64,000 bases of DNA from JABDIY01 sp963751955 (GTDB taxonomy: Bacteria > Actinomycetota > Acidimicrobiia > Acidimicrobiales > SZUA-35): NCBI GenBank assembly GCA_963751955.1, contig CAVVWM010000003.1, positions 186,001-250,000 on the forward strand. Direction: 5' to 3'. Shown piece after piece: positions 26,335 through 38,300 of this stretch. Numbering within the stretch: position 1 is the stretch's first letter; each line of letters starts with the position of its first letter. The notes below the pieces were generated by a model that searched no databases, was not told the origin of the DNA, and was given only the letters and a program-made list of their open reading frames with translations. A program made the translations under genes and the position numbers.

Positions 26335-29300
26335 ATGCCTGACCCCTTCGCCGTACCGAGTTCTCCTATCGCAGTGGTTGGTCTCGCGGCGATCATGCCC
26401 GACGCGGTCGACTCAGATTCTTTTTGGGCGAACATCAAGGGGGGTCGTTACTCGATCGCCGACGTGCCGTCCGAGCGTTGGGACCCATCGCTGTACTACT
26501 CGGCCGATCACGCTGAGCCCGACAAGACGTACTCGACCATCGGCGGTTGGGTTCGCGACTACCCGTGGGATCCGATCCGCTGGAAGATGCCGATTCCTCC
26601 AAAGGTCGCTGACCAAATGGACGACGGTCAGCGGTGGGCGATCAGTGCTGCCCGTTCGGCGCTGCTCGACGCCGGTTGGCCGAACTGGAATGTGGACCCC
26701 GACAACGTGGCCGTCGTCATTGGCAGCGCCATCGGCGGCGAAAAGCACTATCGGTCGAATCTGCGGATCGAGCTCCCTGAGGTGCTCCGGGATCTCGAGA
26801 GCACCGAGTCCTTCGCCGCGTTGAGCAGTGACCAGCGAGAGCACATCATCACCGAGCTCCGATCTCACTTCCTCGCTCACTTCCCCGAGATCAACGAGGA
26901 CACAATGCCCGGCGAACTCGCCAACGTCATGGCCGGACGGATCGCCAACCTGTTCAACTTCCGGGGTCCCAACTTTACGACCGATGCCGCATGCGCGTCC
27001 GGCCTTGCAGCCATGAGCGTCGCTGTCGAAGGCCTTGTTGATCATCGCTTCGACGCCGCGATCACCGGTGGCCTCGATGCCAATATGGGGGCCGCTTCGT
27101 TCGTGAAGTTCTGCAAGATCGGTGCTCTCTCCGCCACCGGTACCCGTCCCTTTGACGCTGGTGCTGATGGGTTCGTCATGGGCGAAGGGGCTGCGCTGTT
27201 CGTACTCAAGCGCCTTGAGGACGCAGAACGCGACGACGACAAGATCTACTCGGTCATCCTCGGGATCGGTGGCTCCAGCGATGGCAAGGGCAAAGGCATC
27301 ACTGCGCCAAACCCGGTCGGTCAACGCTTGGCGGTCACCCGTGCGTGGGAGATCGCAGGCGAGGATCCGTCAACTGCAACGGCCGTCGAGGCGCACGGGA
27401 CATCAACCCGTGTCGGCGACGCCACCGAACTGCAGAGCCTGACCGAGGTTTTCGGGGCCGCAGGGGCAGCAACCAAGAGCATCGCGCTGGGTTCGGTCAA
27501 GTCCAATATCGGTCATCTCAAGGCTGCTGCCGGAGCTGCTGGAATGTTCAAGATGGTCCGCAGCTTGAACGACAAGATTCTCACGCCGAGCCTTCATTTC
27601 GATGAACCGAACCCCAACGTCGATTGGGACACGTCTCCGTTTGCTGTGAACACTGAGCTGCGCGACTGGCCGGCACCGACATCGGGCGTGCGTCGAGGCG
27701 GCGTGAGCGCGTTCGGCTTCGGTGGCACAAACTTCCACGTGGTTCTCGAAGAACATGTGCCTGGCCGGCACAAGCCACCGTCACGGGTGTTCCAGGGAGC
27801 GTCGATTCAAGAGCCGCAGGCAGACACTTCGGCTGACACCGCCCCGGCGTTCGATCCCACCAAGGCTCCCCTGCGGGGCGCACTCGTTCTCGGTGCCCGC
27901 GACGATGCCGATCTGCTGACCCAGGTCGAGGCTGCCCTGGCCGATGCGAAAGCCGGTCACGCCCCCGCGCCCGCTCGGCCAGCTGCCGAAATCGGTTCTG
28001 CCCCGGTAAGGATTGCTGTCGACTTCGCCGATGCAGCCGATCTGGCGACCAAGCTCGACAAGGCCGTCAAGGCGTTGACGAGCAACAACCCGGCGATCTA
28101 CCGGATGCTTCGCCAACAGGGTGTATTCTTCGGCCGTGGCCCTGCTCCGAAGGTGGCGTTCTTGTACACCGGCCAGGGTTCGCAGTACGTCAACATGCTC
28201 GATGAACTCCGCCGGACCGAGCCGATAGTCGACAACACCTTCCGCCAGGCCGACGAGGTGATGACACCGCTACTGGGGCGACCACTTTCGTCGTACATCT
28301 TTGTCGACGGTGGCAATCCCGCGGCGGTGACCCAACTCGAGCACGAACTACTCCAAACCGAGATCACCCAGCCCGCCGTGCTGGCGACCGATTCCGGAAT
28401 CAACCGACTGCTGGCGGCCTACGGAATTCGGCCCGACATGGTGATGGGTCACAGTCTGGGCGAATACGGAGCGCTCATCGCTTCCGGCTCGCTGACCTTC
28501 GAAGCCGCGCTCGAGGCCGTCAGCGCCCGCGGTCGAGAAATGGCCTCTCTCACGATGGAGGACAACGGCGCGATGGCCGCGGTGTTCGGTCCATTGACCG
28601 AAATCGAACGAATCGTCGACCAGACCGATGGATACGTCGTGGTTGCCAACATCAACTCGAACAACCAGGCGGTTGTCGGTGGTGCTACCGCTGCGGTTCT
28701 GTCCGCTGTGGATTCATTCGCCGCTGCCGGCATGCAGGCAATCCGGATCCCGGTGAGCCACGCGTTCCACACATCGATCGTCGCTCCGGCGTCGGTCCCA
28801 CTCATCGCAAGCCTGAAGCGGCTCGACGTCCGCCCACCGCAGATCCCGCTGGTCGCCAACGTCACCGGTGAGTTCTATCCCGCCGATGCCACGAGCGACA
28901 CGATGCTCGACTTGCTGGGCAAACAGGTGGCATCTCCGGTGCAGTTCGTCAAAGGTCTCCGCACGCTCTACAACGCCGGTGCTCGGGTGTTCGTTGAAGT
29001 CGGACCCAAGCGGGCACTGCACGGGTTCGTGGAAGATGTGCTCGGTGAACACGACGACGTAGTTGCGCTGTTCACCAACCACCCCAAGCTTGGCGACGTC
29101 CCGTCATTGAACCAGGCCCTGTGTGGTCTGTGGGCCGCAGGTCTCGGATTCGGTGAACCCGAATCCGTCTCTGTACCAGCGGCCGCTCCAGCTGCTGCGA
29201 CAATCGCACCACCGGTGGTCAATGCTCCGGCTGCTCCGGCTGCTCCGGCTGCTCCGGCTGCTTCGAACGATCGCATCATGCAACTTGGACAACTGTTTGC

Positions 29301-32300
29301 GGGGGTGATCGAGGAAGGTCTTCGGATCTATGGCGACGTACCGCCTTCGGGAACAGCCCCTCGAGCGGTCGAGACTGAGGCAACTTCGGAGGAACCGCGC
29401 CGAATTGAGAGTGAGCCGGTAGTCATCACCGGTGCCGCACTGGGTCTGCCCGGCGTGGATCAGGTATTCGACGATGCCAATATCGGACGTATCCTCGCTG
29501 GACAACAGTTCATCAAGGCGCTGCCCCAGGACGCCCTTGACCGGATGGCTGACATGCACATCACTCGCCTCGTCAAGAGCGAGTCCGGTGGAGCGAGCTT
29601 CAAGACCATCGACGATCCAGCCGAGGTGATCAAACTCGCCGGCCGACGTGCTCCTCTCGACATCGTCGAGCAGTTTGCAGTCGAGTCCGCCCGTGACGAA
29701 GCGTTCGACAACACAACAAGGCTTGCCATTGGCGCAGGCCTAGATGCCATGCGAGACGCAGGAATCCCGCTGGTGATGCGTTACAAGACAACCACGATCG
29801 ACACCCAGCTACCCGACCGGTGGGGTTTGCCCGACGAACTACGCGACGACACCGGCGTGATCTTCGCAAGTGCGTTCCCCGGCTACGACCGATTCGCCGA
29901 GGATATCGAAGCCTACATCGCCGATCGGTCACGTCGTGAGCACCTTCTTGCGCTCGAAGGCGTTCGGGCTGGCCTTGACGACAGCCAGTCCAACGTTGCC
30001 GAGATCGATCGTCTGATCTCCCGACTACGGGCCGAAATCGAGGCGAATCCCTACAACTTCGATCGCCGGTTCCTGTTCCGCGTGCTTTCGATGGGCCACT
30101 CACAATTCGCCGAGATGATCGGGGCTCGAGGTCCGAACACCCAGGTGAACGCGGCGTGTGCCTCGACCACCCAGGCTGTAGCGCTGGCCGAAGACTGGAT
30201 CCGCGCAGGGCGTTGCCGCCGAGTGATCGTCGTATCCGCCGACGACGCCACCGGCGACTCACTTCAGCCGTGGATCACCAGTGGATTCCTGGCGAGCGGG
30301 GCGGCGGCAACCGATGAACATGTGGAGGATGCTGCGACACCATTCGATCGCAGGCGTCACGGGATGATCGTTGGGATGGGAGCGGCTGCGCTGGTGGTCG
30401 AGTCTGCTGCTGCGGCTCAGGAACGCGGCCTCCAGCCGATCTGTGAAGTACTCGGCGCGGTCACGGTCAACTCGGCGTTCCACGGCACCCGTCTCGATGT
30501 CGAGCACATCGGGGCAGCGATGGAGACCGTGATACAACAGGCCGAGTCTCGGGGTATCAGCAGAGCTGCTATCGCCGACGAAGCCATGTTCGTGTCGCAC
30601 GAGACCTACACCCCGGCACGAGGCGGCTCGGCGTCGGCGGAGATCAACGCACTACGTCGTGTCTTTGGCGCCGCTGCCGACCGCGTCGTTATCACCAATA
30701 CGAAGGGCTTCACCGGGCACGCAATGGGTGCCGGGATCGAAGACGTCGTTGCCGTGAAAGCACTCGAAACCGGAATTGTGCCACCGGTTCCGAACTACCG
30801 CGAACCCGATCCCGAACTTGGAGTCCTCAACCTCTCCCGAGGTGGGTCCCACCCGGTGCGTTATGCGCTGCGACTGGCAGCGGGCTTCGGATCCCAGGTG
30901 GCGATGGCGCTCCTTCGATGGACCCCCGTCGCTGATGGCGCACACCGTGCGCCCGATGCCCTCGGTTATGAGTACCGAATCGTTGATCCCGGTGCCTGGC
31001 AACGTTGGCTCGACAGGATCGCTGGGTACGACGGCGCACGTACCGAGGTGGATCACCGCCGCCTCCGCATCGTCGACGTGGGCACCCCCGCCACCTCCAA
31101 GCACGAATCAACGATTCCCGTCCCCTACCACAGGCAATTCGCGGCAACGCCGATTTCTGCACCGGTGGATGCGGCACCTGCCACACCTACTCCCGCCCAG
31201 CCTTCCATCGCACCGCCTCCGGCTCCGGTGGTTGCTGCCCCTGAACCCGAGCCCGTTGTTGAACCTGCTGGTGATCCGGTGCTTGATGTGGTCACCGGCA
31301 TCGTTGCCGAAATGACCGGCTACCCAGCCGACCTGTTGGAACCAGACCTCGACCTCGAAGCCGACCTTGGCGTAGACACCGTCAAACAAGCCGAAGTCTT
31401 CGCCGGAGTACGCGAACACTACGACGTCGAACGAGACGACAACCTCCAACTACGCGACTTCCCCACCCTCAACCACGTCGCATCCTGGGTCCGCGACAAA
31501 ACCGGCATCGCCGCCCCCACTGCGACACCCGCACCAGCAGCAACACCCCCAGCAGCAGCAGCAGCAGCACCGGCACCGGTAGCGGCACCAACCGATCCGG
31601 TGCTTGATGTGGTCACCGGCATCGTTGCCGAAATGACCGGCTACCCAGCCGACCTGTTGGAACCAGACCTCGACCTCGAAGCCGACCTTGGCGTAGACAC
31701 CGTCAAACAAGCCGAAGTCTTCGCCGGAGTACGCGAACACTACGACGTCGAACGAGACGACAACCTCCAACTACGCGACTTCCCCACCCTCAACCACGTC
31801 GCATCCTGGGTCCGCGACAAAACCGGCATCGCCGCCCCCACTGCGACACCCGCACCAGCAGCAACACCCCCAGCAGCAGCACGGCACGGTAGCGGCACCA
31901 ACCGATCCGGTGCTTGATGTGGTCACCGGCATCGTTGCCGAAATGACCGGCTACCCAGCCGACCTGTTGGAACCAGACCTCGACCTCGAAGCCGACCTTG
32001 GCGTAGACACCGTCAAACAAGCCGAAGTCTTCGCCGGAGTACGCGAACACTACGACGTCGAACGAGACGACAACCTCCAACTACGCGACTTCCCCACCCT
32101 CAACCACGTCGCATCCTGGGTCCGCGACAAAACCGGCATCGCCGCCCCCACTGCGACACCCGCACCAGCAGCAACACCCCCAGCAGCAGCAGCAGCAGCA
32201 CCGGCACCGGTAGCGGCACCAACCGATCCGGTGCTTGATGTGGTCACCGGCATCGTTGCCGAAATGACCGGCTACCCAGCCGACCTGTTGGAACCAGACC

Positions 32301-35300
32301 TCGACCTCGAAGCCGACCTTGGCGTAGACACCGTCAAACAAGCCGAAGTCTTCGCCGGAGTACGCGAACACTACGACGTCGAACGAGACGACAACCTCCA
32401 ACTACGCGACTTCCCCACCCTCAACCACGTCGCATCCTGGGTCCGCGACAAAACCGGCATCGCCGCCCCCACTGCGACACCCGCACCAGCAGCAACACCC
32501 CCGGCAGCGGTAGCGGCACCAACCGATCCGGTGCTTGATGTGGTCACCGGCATCGTTGCCGAGATGACCGGCTACCCAGCCGACCTGTTGGAACCAGACC
32601 TCGACCTCGAAGCCGACCTTGGCGTAGACACCGTCAAACAAGCCGAAGTCTTCGCCGGAGTACGCGAACACTACGACGTCGAACGAGACGACAACCTCCA
32701 ACTACGCGACTTCCCCACCCTCAACCACGTCGCATCCTGGGTCCGCGACAAAACCGGCATCGCCGCCCCCACTGCGACACCCGCACCAGCAGCAACACCC
32801 CCAGCAGCAGCAGCACCGGTCGATGCGGCCCCCGACGTCGTACACGGTGACCTCGACGCCGTCGACGCCCTGCCACGTCGGGTACCTGTTCCCTCCTTGC
32901 GACCCGACATTTCAATGTGCTCGTCAACCGGGGTCGAACTCGACGGTGCCCGGGTGGTCGTAATGCTCGATGAAGGCAACGTCGGCGAAGCCCTTGTCAA
33001 GCAGCTCGCCAAGGCCGGTGCAACGGCGCTGACGCTGTCGCCCGGTGTCAGCACCGAAGATCTGCTTGAACAACTCACCAGCTGGCAGGAGGAAGGACCC
33101 GTCACCGGCGTGTACTGGCTTCCAGCTCTCGATAGCGACGGCGACCTGGCCGAGTATGACCTCGATCGGTGGCGCGAGGCATTGCGTCGACGAGTGAAGA
33201 CGCTCTACGCCACCATGCGTTCGCTCTACGAGTGCCAGTCCGTTCCTGGTCTCGGCGACCCGCCTCGGCGGGTACCACGGCTATGACGACGACGGTGCAA
33301 CCAACCCGCTCGGCGGTCCCGTTGTCGGCTTCACCAAGTCGTACAAGAAGGAACGTCCCGATGCGCTGGTCAAGGCTGTCGATCTTGCCGAGAGCCGTAA
33401 GACAAAGGCGATCGCCCAACAGTTGATCGAGGAGACCCTCTACGACCCGGGCGCAGTTGAGATCGGCCGGGTCGAGGACCGACGATTCGGTGTCGCCTTC
33501 GTCGAGTCACCTTTCCCGAGTCGGGACGACGACTCCCAGTCCGTCAGCGGTGCAGAACTCAACGCCGACTCAGTCTTCGTGGTCACCGGGGCCGCTGGCA
33601 GCATCGTCTCTGCTATCACGGCCGACCTTGCCCAGGCTTCGGGAGGCAACTTCCACCTGCTCGATCTGACGCCAACACCGGATCACCATGATCCCGACCT
33701 CGAGGCGTTCCGCGACGACAGGAACGGGCTCAAGATCACGATCGCCGAACGAATGAAGGCAGCGGGTGACCACCCGACCCCGGTTGCGATCGAAAGGGAG
33801 CTCAGCAAGTTCGAACGGCTGAACGCTGCCCTCACGGCAATCCAAGCAGTGGAAGCTGCAGGCGGTACTGCCCACTACCACTCCGTCGACCTCACCGACG
33901 CCGAAGCCGTTACGACGGTGATGTCCGACGTGCAACAGCAGAGCGGTCATATCGACGTCCTGCTGCATGCTGCGGGGTTGGAGATCAGCCGCAACCTGCC
34001 GGAGAAGGAACCGCGCGAATACGATCTGGTCTTCGACGTGAAGAGCGATGGATGGTTCAACGTTTTCCACGCTGCTCAGGACATGCACATCGGGACGGCC
34101 GTCGTGTTCTCATCGGTTGCCGGCCGCTTCGGAAATCAGGGTCAAACCGACTACTCAGCGGCAAATGACCTGCTCTGCAAGACTATGAGCAGCTTCCGTC
34201 GCACTCGGCCTGACACTCGAGGGTTGGCACTCGACTGGACAGCCTGGGGTGGCATCGGCATGGCAACTCGGGGTTCGATCCCCAAGATCATGGAGATGGC
34301 CGGCGTCCAGATGTTGCCTCCCGAGGCGGGTGTCGCATGGATACGCCGAGAACTGACCTCAGGTACCAGCGACAGCGAAATAATCGTGGCCGGGGTTCTC
34401 GGAATGATGGCCGGAGAGTACGACGAGACCGGCGGCATCGATCCCGACCAACTCGTGGGTGAACCCGCAGCCCACGGACCGATGATCGGCGCAGCCACCA
34501 TGAGTGTGCACAACGGAGTTGTCGTGCGGACGACTCTGGATCCAATGGAGCAACCGTTCCTGAATGATCACCGAATCGACGGAGTGCCGGTCTTGCCGGG
34601 CGTGATGGGGATGGAAGCCTTCGCCGAAGCGGCGCAGCTTCTTGCACCCGATCATCACGTGCTCGCCGTCGAAGACGTCGGGTTCAACGCCCCACTGAAG
34701 TTCTATCGGGACCAACCGAGGGAACTCACTGTTCAGGCCGTTGTTCGTCCCGATGGCGACGATCTGGTGGCCGACCTGCCAGCTGGTGGCAGAACGCCTG
34801 CTGACCGGGTCGGACACGCCCCAGCGCACGGTGCACTTCACCGGCAGGTGCGACTCAGCGCAACTCCACCTGCTGAAATGAAAACCGAGCCGGTGTCCGG
34901 ATCCGGATGGTGCACCAGCATGGACGCAGACCAGGTGTACTCGTTCTACTTCCACGGGCCGGCCTACCAAGTGGTCGAATCAGCGTGGCGGAGATGACGA
35001 TTCGTCGATCGCAGCGTTGGCCGACCCGCTACCTGACAATCATGTGCCCAAGCGACCTACCGCTGATTACCGCACCCCGCCTCATCGAGCTGTGCTTCCA
35101 GACCGCCGGACTGTGGCAGGCTGGACGAGAAGATCGACTGGCGCTCCCGATGCGCGTTGGAAGCGCCCAGGTTCTCATCGATCCCGCGAACGCAGTAGGG
35201 AGCGCTGCACGCCCGAGCCAGCGAGATCGAACCGGGCGTATTCGACTGCGTGGTCGTCGACACCGAGGGCACTGTGATCGCTCGACTCGACAGCTACCGC

Positions 35301-35369
35301 ACAATTCCACTCCCGGCCCCGATTCCCGACGAAATCGCTGCCGATTTGCATGCGGTGTTTCGCTCGTAA
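26335..35369 (+). CDS. Type I fatty acid/polyketide synthase, KS-AT-KS-ACPx5-KR-DH; several frameshifts after 31.88 kb
   Basis: About 3010 residues if frames are joined. Order: KS1 (residues 12-460; active Cys 220 in TDAACASG, His in EAHGTST and NIGH); malonyl-type acyltransferase (about 605-925; GHSLG Ser 707, HAFH specificity motif); KS2 (about 1020-1530; Cys 1275 in NAACAST, His in SHETYT and FTGH); five tandem ACPs in Ala/Pro-rich linkers; ketoreductase (33.57-34.48 kb; TGAAGSI, FSSVAGR, DYSAAND) with its structural half upstream; dehydratase-like hotdog domain (DHRIDGVPVLPGVMGME) to the TAA at 35367-35369. KS1 and the tandem ACPs resemble PfaA-type lipid synthases, but no enoyl reductase or PfaC-type pair is present. 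Breaks lie near 31.88, 33.25, 34.77, 34.85, 34.99, 35.05 and 35.20 kb. The product is probably an unusual long acyl chain. Confidence 0.85.
31273..32770 (+). repeat. Five near-identical tandem ACP-coding repeats (300-321 bp units)
   Basis: Units start at 31273, 31594, 31904, 32225 and 32525. Their ACP parts (about 245 bp) are identical at nucleotide level as far as I can follow, except GAG for GAA near 32563 in the last. Units differ mainly in the linker, where an (AGC)n run varies from six copies to three or fewer. All encode LEADLGVDTVKQAEVF, with Thr at the usual Ser position. The third unit is preceded by two lost C bases (CACGGCACGG instead of CACCGGCACCGG, 31880-31889), which breaks the frame. 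Perfect 300-bp repeats make the copy number uncertain in any short-read assembly. Confidence 0.9.
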
Positions 35370-35375
35370 CGGACG

Positions 35376-38300
35376 ATGACAGACATGACCGAACCGGTGA
35401 CGATCCAACGCCTCGGAGTTCTCGATCGGGGCGAGTCCGCGGTGCGGGTTCTGCAACGCTGTCACTGGGCTGAACTCTGCCACTGACGGACCGCCCATCT
35501 CTACAGTACTGATTCATCGTAACCCTCACGACCCAACGCCGTGGGACGGTCGTGAAGCGGATGAAGTGCGTCACCTTGGGGTCGACGTGTCCGACGACGA
35601 GGTCGTTGCGAGCCTGCAAGAAGCGCACATCGACACGTTGTGGCTCGGTTCGTGGTCGCCCACCGGGCGAGCCAACCTCATCGAGGCATGCGAGGCGGTT
35701 GGGATCAGCGTCGTCGGACCCGACTCTTCCACGGTTCGAAGTGTCGGGAATCCCGATGTGCTTCGGGGACTTCCTGGCGGCGACGGGAAGATCGACGTAG
35801 GCAGGCATACCCGCAGGGTCGAGGTCGACGTCCTCGCCGATGCCCATGGCACCGTGTGGCAGCTCGACACTCGAGTGAGCATCCGGCGTGATGGTCGGTC
35901 CTTGATCGCAGAGGCACCGTGCACATCGATCGACTCCGATGTTTGCGAGCGACTTCGGGTAGCTGTAGCCGATCTGATCGGCAAAGTCGGCTATCAGGGT
36001 GCAGCAACCGTGGTGTATCTCTCAGACGGCGCCGATTTCGTCCTGGATGAGATCGATTGTGTTGCTTCGAACCCGTTCATGCGACGACCGAGGAGCGCAC
36101 GGGTGCAAGCATCATCGGCTGGCGGCTGAGAATCGAACGCGGCGAAGCGCTGCCAGCTGATCCGCCAGCCGACGACGGGGTTGCGGTGGAAGCCCACCTG
36201 ATTGCCGAAGATCCCGACTCCGACTTCGTAGTCACCCCTGGCCGCCTGGTGTTGTTGTCCTTTCCGGTCGGGACGGGTGTACGAATCGATGCCAACCGGC
36301 GGGTTGGCGACATGGTCGATGCCGACGATCCGCTAATCGCTGTGTTCACGGCGTGGGGACCCGATCGCACCGTTGCTGTCGAGCGGGTCCGCCGAGCACT
36401 CGCTCGTAGTGCTGTCGTGATCAACGGCGGGTCAACGAACCGCACATTCCTCCTCGAGATCCTGGGCCACGACGACTTTCAGAGCGGGGCTGTCGACGAC
36501 GCCTGGCTCGGCCGACTTGTCACCGAGGGCCCTTCCCCCGAACCCAGGCCGGTCGCATTGCTTGCGTCTGCGGTCGCGGCTTATGAAGAGGATCGAAGCC
36601 ACGCCCAGGAGGCCTTCTACGCTTCCGCCGAGCGTGGTCGCGGCACGACATCCGGCCCAAGTTGGCGACGGTATCGAGCTTTCGTACGGCGCCAGTCGCT
36701 ATCGGCTCGACGTCAACCGGGTCGGACCTCGCCGATACTCCATCCGCTGTGGCCGCGACGTCGCGGACATCACCGTTGATGAACTCGACGCTTTCGAGCG
36801 ACGTATCACCTGCGGTGGTCGACGTCACCGGCTCGTGATCGTTCCGACCGAGACCGGATTCCGGATCGAACTGGATGCCGGCACCCACACTGTGGAGCGC
36901 GAGGACGGGGTCGCTCTTCGTGCCGGCTGGCCGGCGCTCGTAGTCAGCGCCCTCGTTCAGCCCGGTGATACCGTCGCCGCCGGCGATCCGGTCGCCGTAC
37001 TTGAATCCATGAAAATGGAGACGACGGTCACGGCACCCTTTGCCGGCGAAGTGGTTGCCGTTGTCGATCATGCCAAACGCTCAAGTCGAGCGGGGCGCAC
37101 CACTGGTTCGTCTTCGTGCCCACGAGGCGGGTGTCGCCTCTACCGAGGATCAATCGGATGCGGTCGATTTGTCCGGTCTTGAAATCCGAATCGACCCGAC
37201 CCGCAAACCGTGTGACCAGGTCTATGTTCCCTTGGGCAACTACCTGTTGGGCTACGACCTATCGCCGCCAGCGCTGCGCAAACTTCTCACCAAACAGCGC
37301 CGACTGGCCGAGATAGCTGCTCCCAGACGATCCAGCCCTGATCGCATGTGAGGACGGGCTGCTCGACATATATGCCGAACTCGGCGGGTTGTACCGGCCC
37401 CAGACCGAGGCCGAACTCGACGAATCGGCGACCGACCGAGCACACCCAGGAGTTTCTGCTTTCGTTCTTGCAATGGCTCGATGCCGACCTGGCCGGCCTG
37501 CCGGATGGCTATCGGGATCGACTGACGCGAGCCCTCGGCCGCTACGGCGTCGACAGCCTGACTCGAAGCCCGGTGCTCGAGTCGGCACTGATGTGGATGT
37601 TCCGTTCGTTCACTCGGCTGACCGAGCTCAGCCCCGTGGTGATCGCAATCCTCGAGCGACGTCTGACTCACCGTCACGAGTTGGCCGAGCAAACTGACCG
37701 AGGGATGCGCTCTCGCCTGGACCGACTCGCTGCAGCCACACAGGGCCGCCAGCAAACCATCGCAGATCTAGCTCGTGACGTCAGGTTTCACTACTTTGAC
37801 GAACCCCCTATCGAGGCGGCCGCAGAAGCCCTTATCGAAGAGATGTCCGAACATATCGCTCATCTCGCGGCTGCATCCCGACGCCGACAGTGCATCCGAG
37901 CACATGCAACGGCTGGTCTGGTGTCCACTTCCGCTTGCGTTCGCTTGTGCTCGACTCGTGGGGTCTCGACGACCAGGCAACATCGGCGGCGATTCGACGA
38001 GTCGCTCTGGAGGTGCTATATCAGGCGGTTCTACCGCATCTGCGACTTCGGCGAGATCACCTTTCACGAGTCGCAGGATTTCCTCTACGCGACTACTTCG
38101 TACGAGGACAACGACACCACGGTCGTAGTCATTGTCGGATATGTCCCGCTGGACGCGTTGCCAACCTGGTCAGAAGCCCTCGCCCCGCATCTCCGATCAC
38201 TCGGTTCTGAGACCCATGTCATCGCTGACGCCGTTACATGGCGCACGGGAGCAGGCCTCGAAATAGACCGAACCGCACGCGAAGTTACCGACCTGGCAGA

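Noticed and set aside
31450..32701. Repeated antisense frames across the ACP array (each about 100 residues)
   Set aside because: They mirror the repeat on the opposite strand, lack ribosome-binding sites and have low-complexity composition; the sense strand is clearly the coding one.
26335..35369. Straight annotation as an omega-3 PUFA synthase (pfaA)
   Set aside because: PfaB, PfaC and PfaD are missing, a second KS and a C-terminal dehydratase are on the same chain, and the ACP motif has Thr; only a relationship to PfaA-type enzymes is supported.
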